Part shown: piece by piece, positions 14,259 through 20,429 of the stretch
Position numbering within the stretch: the first letter of the stretch is position 1
Layout of the letters: each line of letters opens with the position of its first letter
Translations under genes and position numbers: made by a program
The notes under the pieces: model-generated
What the model was told of the DNA's origin: nothing
What the model saw: only the letters and a program-made list of their open reading frames with translations
Databases searched by the model: none
Origin: Pseudoneurospora amorphoporcata
Taxonomy: Eukaryota; Ascomycota; Sordariomycetes; Sordariales; Sordariaceae
Length of the DNA: 20,429 nt
Direction: 5' to 3'
Assembly (NCBI GenBank): GCA_033297205.1
Contig: MU859407.1
Coordinates: forward strand, 1-20,429

Positions 14259-17200
14259 ATGGACGGAAGTCAACAAGGCGAGTCGTCGCATCCCGCCTCC
14301 AATCAAGCGCGCAACATGTCTGGAAGTCAACAAGGCGAGTCGTCGCAGTTTGACATCGACCAAATGCCCATCACGATTGACGGTCAACCAGTCGAGCTGT
14401 CGCAGGCCGAATGGGATCGACTCAACCAAAACTGGGACAATCTCGACTTTGGCCAACTATTTGACAATCAACAAGGCGAAACGTCGCAAGTCAACGTCAA
14501 CCAAACGCCCGCCATATCTGACAGTCAACAAGGCAGTCAGGGTCCGATGTATCATGATGTGGATCCTAATCATGGTGGCATGTCGAACATTACAGGGCCC
14601 ACGTCCAACATTCCGGGTCCCACCACAAGCATGGGGATGGGCGCGGCGGATCCTCCTACGGGCGTTGACTTGGTGGACATGGCTCTGTATAGGAATGGCA
14701 GTCAGCAAGGCGAGCCGTCGCAGTTCGGCGCCAACGAAGCGCCCGTCGAAGCTACCTCGGCTCAAGCCGGTCAGGAAGGAGCAAACGACTCGAAAGCCAT
14801 CAAAATCCTAATCTCTGAATTGAGAGTCCTGATGAGTCGTTGCGAAAGCATACAGACCAACCTATCCCCGACAGTCTACAACGACTTCTATACAAATTAC
14901 AGGAATCTTCTTGCCCATGCTCAGAAGATACTCACTCAAGACTCTGCTCCTTCTCCTATGGACAAGACTTCCATTATAGATGCTTGTATACGCATAGAAT
15001 CAAGGGTGAGCAAATGTACCTGTCTACTGTTTGTTCTACTTTGGATTGACGTGCTATTTAGTTTATCCAACTCACGGATCGCAAGCCTGTCGACGAGGTC
15101 GGCAACCCGGTTATTGGGCGACTACCCGGCCCGCCATGTCAGCTAATTATAGAACGCGAGACCTCGGCAGCCACGGCGCAACAAGCCGTAAGGCTGAACC
15201 AGGCGTTTAATGAGCCCTGCCGTGGTTGCACGGCTGAGGGCATTGTGTGCGAGAGGTCCTATATTGATGAAGCATGCGCCCAGTGTGTTAGCCGCGGCCG
15301 AGAGTGTCTAACAGACCACGCACCAACCGACATCAAGCCTCAGATGCCGACCAACACTGGTCCACCACCAGTCAGTGGCGACGCTGTTGATCCGGTTGCG
15401 AATACCCGAAGCAGGATGGAAAGTCTCTTCTCACAACATTGGCAGGTACTCATCAATATCCTACGGCCCAATGACGTCGCGAGTCCGTTGCCGCTGCAAA
15501 ATCAACTGTCATTGCTTCGTCCGGCACTAGAGAGGTTAAACGATATCAATAACTAGGTGTTTTGGATCGCCGAGCTGCTCAGAGTAAGTGATCCAATATT
15601 CTTGTTCATCAATCTTCAGCCTACATGTTGTGTATACCATTCGGAGACCTGTTTACTTAGATACCGCTTTCTTCTAGATATGGAACGAGTGCGACGTAAA
15701 GGTGAGCCTCGTGAAAAGATCCGGGAAGCCTGGGACTATCGCAAAAACCTTGGAGACAACCAGACAATGGGCTGTACGCGAATGTATCCAGGGACGCCTT
15801 TTTATTTGGAAGTTATCGGCTCGGGACTACGCCGAGAGTTTTTGCCTTAATTTTGGTCGGTTCGGGCACTTTCGACACTCTGTCGCGCGCAATCTATTGC
15901 ACTTGGACACGTACTGGTCGGAAAAAACCTGTGCAGAGCAGCGTTCACAAGTCAGGGATACGGTACCTATTCCAATCCCCGAATTCAGTCTCCTTCCTAC
16001 TAATCACACTCTCTCACTTAGCTAGTCAGCCTGCTCTCTTTCTGTAACATCATCGCCGGATATATCTGCTCTGCACAATCTTATGTCGCGTTAGCCTACC
16101 GCGAGTTCCTCCGCGCGAATCCACACATGATATCTCAACAATTTGCAGAAATCTAGAGGATACTGGAAGATTTGTACGAAAACCACGTCTTTATCGATCT
16201 TGCCATGATTCTCTGTCGGTTTGAGGGTCCAGAGAAACCATACCACCAACAACAATTCAACATGAACATCGCACAGCTCGTGACCCTCTCGCAGTGGGCG
16301 GCCCAATGTATGAACCAACTGGATGAGGCAAGGTCACTGCTCGAGGATCACTGCAAGACCCAGGCAGCTGCGACGACGGAAACCGAAACATGGAAGGACT
16401 TGCAGAACCACATGAGCACATTCCCTGATAACTTTGTGGGTTCCCACAATTCTCCTGCCTCTCTTTCAGGTTCCATATCGTCTTGGTATCTCTAACGAAC
16501 CCTTTGACTTTGGGGCATTGCGGCACATGATAAGGATGTATTTTTGGTTGCTAACATGCTTGCTTTACATGCTTCTAGTGGTCCAAGAGAAATAACTGGC
16601 TGGAGGAGACAGTAATCTCTTTGGGGTTTTCTCCTCCCCCTCTGGATCCTGTTCCTTTTCCTTGGGCGGTTCTGGGCTCAACGACTATTCCGGGTCCTTC
16701 GAATTCCGTTCCTCTTCTGACCTTTCCGGGTTTCGTTCCTACTGGAACCGTTCCGGGCTCCGTTCCTCCTGGGACCTTTCCGGGCTCCGTTCCTCTGTCT
16801 GCGACATTTTCCGGCTCAACTACTGGTTCAGGAGTTTCGAATGCTGGTCCTCCTCCTGTAGCCTTTTCGGGTAGAGTAAATGACTTAGGTCTTTCCGGTC
16901 CAATACTTGGTTTAAGTGCTTCGGGTCCAATAATTGGTTCAAGTCCTTCGGGTTCCGCTCCTCCTTCTAGGACACTTTTTGGTTCGGTTCCTCCTGGGAC
17001 AATCTCGGGTTCCGTTCCCTCGGGGACCTTTCCGGGTTCAGTGGCTGGCTCACGACCTTCAACTTCTCGTTCCAAGACGTTTTCGGGTTTAATACCTGGT
17101 TCGGGTCCTTCGACTTCCGTTCCTCCTCCTAAAACGTTTTCGGGTTCAACTGGTTCAGGACCTCTAAGTCCTATTCCTCCTCGTAGAACCCCATCAGGTT

Positions 17201-18240
17201 CTATTTCTCGTGCTAGAACGTTTTCCGGTGCAATGATTGCTAGTTCCGGACTTTCGAATCCCCTTCCTCCTTCTGGAACAATTTCTAGCTCAAACACCAT
17301 TTCAAATCTTGCGCCTTCTGTTCCTCCTCCTGGGACGCTTTCGAACCCAACACCTGGCGGCGATCCGAGCCGTCACCAGCCTCGTCGGCGCAACTCTTCC
17401 CAGAGTCATCAAGCGGCTCGTCACCATCCATATAGCCGCGAAAACCGCCCGCCTGCACCTTCCCAGATGTCTCAGAACCAGCAGACTGAGACGGTCAACC
17501 CATCTCAGCCCCTCCAAAATACCGGGCAGCACATGATGCTACAGCAGAACCCCCAAATGGGTCAACAGATGACTGGTTCGGGTCCTTCGAGTTCCGTTCC
17601 TCCTCCCGGGACGGTTACGGGTTCCGCTCCTCCCCCTGGGATGTTTTTGGGATCAATGGCTGGCTCAGGAATTTCGAATCCCGTTCCTCCTTCTATCATA
17701 AACTCGGGCCCAATGGCTGGCTCAGGAGTTTTACATGCTGCTCCTCCTCCTGCTGGAACATTGTCGGATTCAACGTTTGGCCCGGGTCCTTCGAATTCAG
17801 TTCCTACGTCGGGGACCTTTTCCGGCTCGGGCCCTCCTTTACAGGAGTCTTCGGGCTATGTTCCTCAACAACAGCAGCAGACATTGGATCTACAGACGTT
17901 TTCGAGCTATATTGGTGACATGCAGCAGCAGGTATTGGATGCATTCTCGGGTTCCGCCCCTCCTAATACGTTTTTGAATTCTGCTCCTCCTTTACAAACA
18001 TCTTCGGATCCAACAGCTGGTTTAAATCCTTCGGGTTCGGATCCAATGACGGGCGTCAACCTTTCGGGCTCGGTTCCTCCTGGGACGTTATCGAATTCCG
18101 CTTTCCCTGTAGAGACATTTTCGGATCCAATCATGACCGGTTTAGATTCTATGGATTCCGATGGCAATATTTTGGATGATCCAATGGCCGCTTTAGAGTT
18201 TCCAAATTTTCCGGATTCCATGCCTGATTCTTCGTCATGA
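14259..18240 (+). CDS. Zn2Cys6-like cysteine-cluster protein with Ser/Pro/Gly repeat tail
   Basis: Likely exons are 14259-15005, 15062-15445, 15557-15583, 15678-15962, 16022-16084, 16157-16435 and 16579-18240 (about 1148 residues); every junction is phase 0. Donors at 15006 (GTGAGC), 15584 (GTAAGT), 15963 (GTACCT, with a perfect TACTAAT branch) and 16436 (GTGGGT, with CTAAC) are good. The introns 15446-15556 and 16085-16156 are assumed only to remove in-frame TAG triplets at 15554 and 16154. If the first TAG is real, the protein is 413 residues and ends at 15556. Cys302, 305, 312, 321, 324 and 331 match CX2CX6CX8CX2CX6C, the spacing of fungal Zn2Cys6 DNA-binding domains, but the first half lacks the usual basic residues. 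Repeats of SQQGESSQ type mark the N terminus, helical segments the middle (LDEARSLLEDHC), and the last exon is a repeat ending in an acidic stretch. A transcription factor is possible but unproved. Confidence 0.55.
14265..14725 (+). repeat. Five copies of a GSQQGESSQ-type coding repeat
   Basis: Units begin at 14265, 14322, 14463, 14520 and 14697 and code for GSQQGESS, GSQQGESSQ, DNQQGETSQ, DSQQGSQG and GSQQGEPSQ, separated by unlike sequence of 57, 141, 57 and 177 nt. They are dispersed rather than strictly tandem. The DNA is also similar (AGTCAACAAGGCGAGTCGTC in two copies), so the repeats arose by duplication. Confidence 0.8.
16630..18170 (+). repeat. Low-complexity coding repeat (FSGS, GSGPS, VPPPGT motifs)
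   Basis: The last exon of the Zn2Cys6-like gene is built of degenerate units such as GSVPPGTFPGS, SGSGPSTSVPPP and KTFSGS. At DNA level, phrases like TTCCGTTCCTCC and GGTTCGGGTCCTTCG recur dozens of times. A less repetitive Gln/Asn/His-rich part (17365-17570) splits it into two blocks. The tail after 18120 is acidic (LDSMDSDGNILDDP). Long frames are also open on the minus strand here; these are side effects of the repeat. The plus frame is preferred because it alone crosses the non-repetitive middle and ends in a non-repetitive acidic tail. Confidence 0.75.
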
Positions 18241-19474
18241 TGTTTCTGTGTTTGAGTCACTGTTGCGTGATAGCGATGGCGAGGGCAGTATTTTTATCCG
18301 TTGTGGATGGGGTGAGAATGACTTGGGTCGGAACGTGGGGTACTCTTATGAGCAGACTTTGTGTGAAGCGAAACGTTGGATAACAAATGAAGTTTCTTAC
18401 TTCGCATTGCGGTGCGGGAGACGGGAGTAATGAGTTAATGAAGTCATAACTTAGCTTTCTGTGGTAGATGTACCCTTCATCATCCAGATCAGCGGATTAA
18501 TTGATACCTTATATACAGGCATACACTGTGTTTCGATAAGCGCTGCCTCGGTTTCACTTTGGGAGTGAGTGTCCTCTCCCTATCTCAAGTTCATCTCATC
18601 AATTGCTTTCTTCCTGCTCGCTTGCTTCTCGGTTGAAATGAAACCAGAGGCTCGGGCGTGAGTGCTACAGACCTGCCACGCTGCCATCGCCAGGTATGTG
18701 GCAAAAGAGGGTTTTGGAGCAAAAGCTTTTTGCCAGTTTTGGCAAGTTTCATACGATATTGATATTGAGTTTTCTTCGGCAACCCGGACCTCCGAACATA
18801 TCGATTTCTACCTCCGGAAAATTGAGCTTTGCTCGTGCAGAAAGCACTAGACTACGAGGGGGATTGATGCTTATCTTGGGCCGTTTTGTTTTCACCATCG
18901 TTCTATTCCTCTATTCTTCTTTACACTTCGTTATTACTGGACCAGCAGTTCTTGGAACCGGAATCGGAAAACAATACCTATTCTTATCTTTGCTGATCTC
19001 GTACGTTAAGCTACCTACCTCGCGAGCTTTGGGTAATCGTCCGTCGCCCGCCATTACACAGCAAAGCAGGAGATTGCAGTGAAGGCATCGGCAAAAAGGA
19101 AAGTGGAGCACAAAACATACAACACCAGGGATTCGCTGGTCGTCACCGACCCAACTACTAGTCTGGCCCTCACTGGCTTATCTATGGGAGAGCGGACGGG
19201 ATCCCGAGTTTTCCAGTGGGTATGGTCGTATGTACTATGTTAGTGCTAAGGTGGAGCTTATATTTGCCGCGTGTCCTCACTCGGTTGGCGCCCAGCACTC
19301 GCGCATGACCGCAACCGCCCTGGTCAAGCACTTTCTCCCTGTCTCCCAATCTCAACTCAACACCACAAGAAAACTATTATAAAGAAGGGCGCGGTGACAG
19401 ATCGATTCGTCCCTCACCCTTCAAATTGGTACAACAATCAGCTCGCCAAAAGCTAGCAAGCCCGAGATACCGCC
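18241..19474. other. Intergenic region without a clear gene
   Basis: 1.2 kb between the Zn2Cys6-like gene and the DUF4419 gene. Only short, unrecognised frames are present. A small hairpin TTGCCA-N4-TGGCAA lies at 18730-18745. The last 150 bp before 19475 are C/A/T-rich (CAACTCAACACC) and look like a 5' leader. Confidence 0.5.
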
Positions 19475-20418
19475 ATGCCCGTCGTTATTAAGCCGGACTC
19501 TGACTCCCAAAGCGGCAAGAACCGCGACTGGACTACGTCGTCGCCCTTAAACCTACTCCTTCACACCTCGGCCCCCCACTCCCGCTGCCCCATTCTACAC
19601 TCATCGTTCAGCTCTCAGCACGATCCTGGTGGTTCCACGAACCCCCCCTTCTCATTGTGGGCAACAAGAATGGCTTCGTCCATACCGTCATCCGCGCCTG
19701 GCAGCAAGACCTGCACCTCAGGATCCGGCCCGACGATGTGTGGCTCGCCATTCTCACCCAGTTTAGTTTCTTCGTCAATAGGAACGCCGAGGCGCTCCGT
19801 CATCTCTTCGTTTCCCATCAAGGTCGGCAAGAGGTCGTTGTCACTGTCGATGCCCCCTCGGTCAGAGCTGTAGACGTTGGGGCTGTTGCCCAACGGCTGG
19901 CGGCCATGGTGAAGGAGCGCCTCGTGGACCCTAACATCGCCGACACCCTTCTGCCCACTTTCACTACCACGACGCCACACGACCGAGATGTAGCCGCTAT
20001 AGCGTTCCTAGGCATTACACAGGAGTATTTCAGATCTAGAATGCGGTTCGGCTACGGCCTCCCGTCGGTCACCTTGTTAGGAGAGAGAAGCGACTGGGCC
20101 GACATTCTCAGGCGTGTGGCCTGGTTCGAGACCCTTGGTCACGAGGAGATAGACGCGTGGACTATCCGGCTGACCAAAGTCCTTACCTACATGGTAGCCA
20201 GCTTTGACTCTCCAGACGGGGCCGATGTCGAGAACTTTTGGGCACGCACAGTTCATGAGGGACCAGCAAAGAGATCTGGCGGCATTATAAGCCTGTCGGG
20301 GTGGCTGACTACGTTTTGTTGGTGGGGGGCTGGTGGTGTCACACGGACATTTGCCTACAGTTCTGGGTTAGGGTTTCCAAGGCTAACAGAACCTCAACGC
20401 TTGACGTCAGCCTTATAA
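19475..20418 (+). CDS. DUF4419 family protein, frame broken at a C7 tract
   Basis: The ATG at 19475 opens the frame MPVVIKPDSDSQ, and LHSSFSS about 41 residues later fits the N-terminal part of fungal DUF4419 proteins. The family core follows in another frame from about 19649: NGFVHTVIRAW, IRPDDVWLAILTQFSFFVN, TTTTPHDRDVAAIAFLG, GLPSVTLLGERSDWADIL, MVASFDSPDGADVENFW and SGWLTTFCWW. The switch falls at seven C (19642-19648); one more C would join both halves. I find no GT-AG intron of usable size that does so. DUF4419 is a domain of unknown function common in fungi. After GWLTTFCWW the usual conserved end is absent and the frame stops at 20418; the real gene may continue through an intron beyond the window. 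Either a sequencing error, a recent frameshift allele or a decaying gene. Confidence 0.8.
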
Positions 20419-20429
20419 GTGCCGCTGTA

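Noticed and set aside
16436..16469. GTGGGT...TTTCAG as a 34-nt intron leading into an alternative reading of VPYRLGISNEP
   Set aside because: Shorter than workable fungal introns; the 143-nt option ending at 16578 has a CTAAC branch and keeps a long frame.
16575..17300. Minus-strand frame of 241 codons with repeated PENV/GGTEPEGPEP motifs
   Set aside because: It mirrors the plus-strand repeat exon, stops at the non-repetitive middle part, and has no recognisable ends or splice context.
20365..20376. GGGTTAGGGTTT, two telomere-like units
   Set aside because: Only 12 bp, inside a frame that still reads as protein; too short to call an interstitial telomere despite stn1 in the same window.

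Overview
The window looks like nuclear DNA of a filamentous ascomycete (Pezizomycotina). The genes are broken by short introns (about 55 to 145 nt) with GTRNGT-like donors, CTAAC/CTGAC-like branch sites and YAG acceptors, and the proteins are typical fungal families: a HET domain, a SesB-NACHT-WD40 receptor, Stn1 and DUF4419. No transposase, CRISPR array or bacterial-style operon is visible. All exon models were read by eye from splice signals and frame continuity and have no transcript support.

Layout. 1-1124 (minus) is a HET-domain gene cut by the window edge. 2119-7464 (minus) is a seven-exon NOD-like receptor of 1630 residues with an alpha/beta-hydrolase (SesB/SERAC1-like) head, a NACHT NTPase and a divergent WD40 tail. 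These two form a fungal non-self recognition or cell-death neighbourhood. A roughly 670 bp divergent promoter with a TCACGTGA palindrome separates the receptor from a plus-strand gene at 8136-11443, a 668-residue protein of a fungal family I cannot name, with a globular middle and a coiled-coil tail.

The first intron of that gene (8345-9587, 1243 nt) is at least eight times longer than any other intron here. It holds a pyrimidine tract and five diverged tandem copies of a unit with a conserved hairpin, four of them capped by a UNCG tetraloop. In two copies the flanking stem shows paired substitutions that keep base pairing. This is the strongest candidate for something undescribed in the window.

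Next come a minus-strand tRNA-like element with A box, B box and T5 terminator (11774-11879), a promoter with two perfect inverted repeats, and stn1 (12777-13897, plus), the telomere-capping CST subunit. From 14259 to 18240 (plus) lies a gene with a Zn2Cys6-spaced cysteine cluster, glutamine-rich repeats at the N terminus and a large Ser/Pro/Gly-rich repeat exon. Its middle holds two in-frame TAG triplets that may be intron ends or nonsense mutations. After 1.2 kb without a convincing gene, a DUF4419 gene (19475-20418, plus) closes the window; it changes frame at a run of seven C.

The HET and NLR genes probably belong to one biological theme. Stn1, the Zn2Cys6-like gene, the coiled-coil gene and the DUF4419 gene show no clear functional link to them or to each other.
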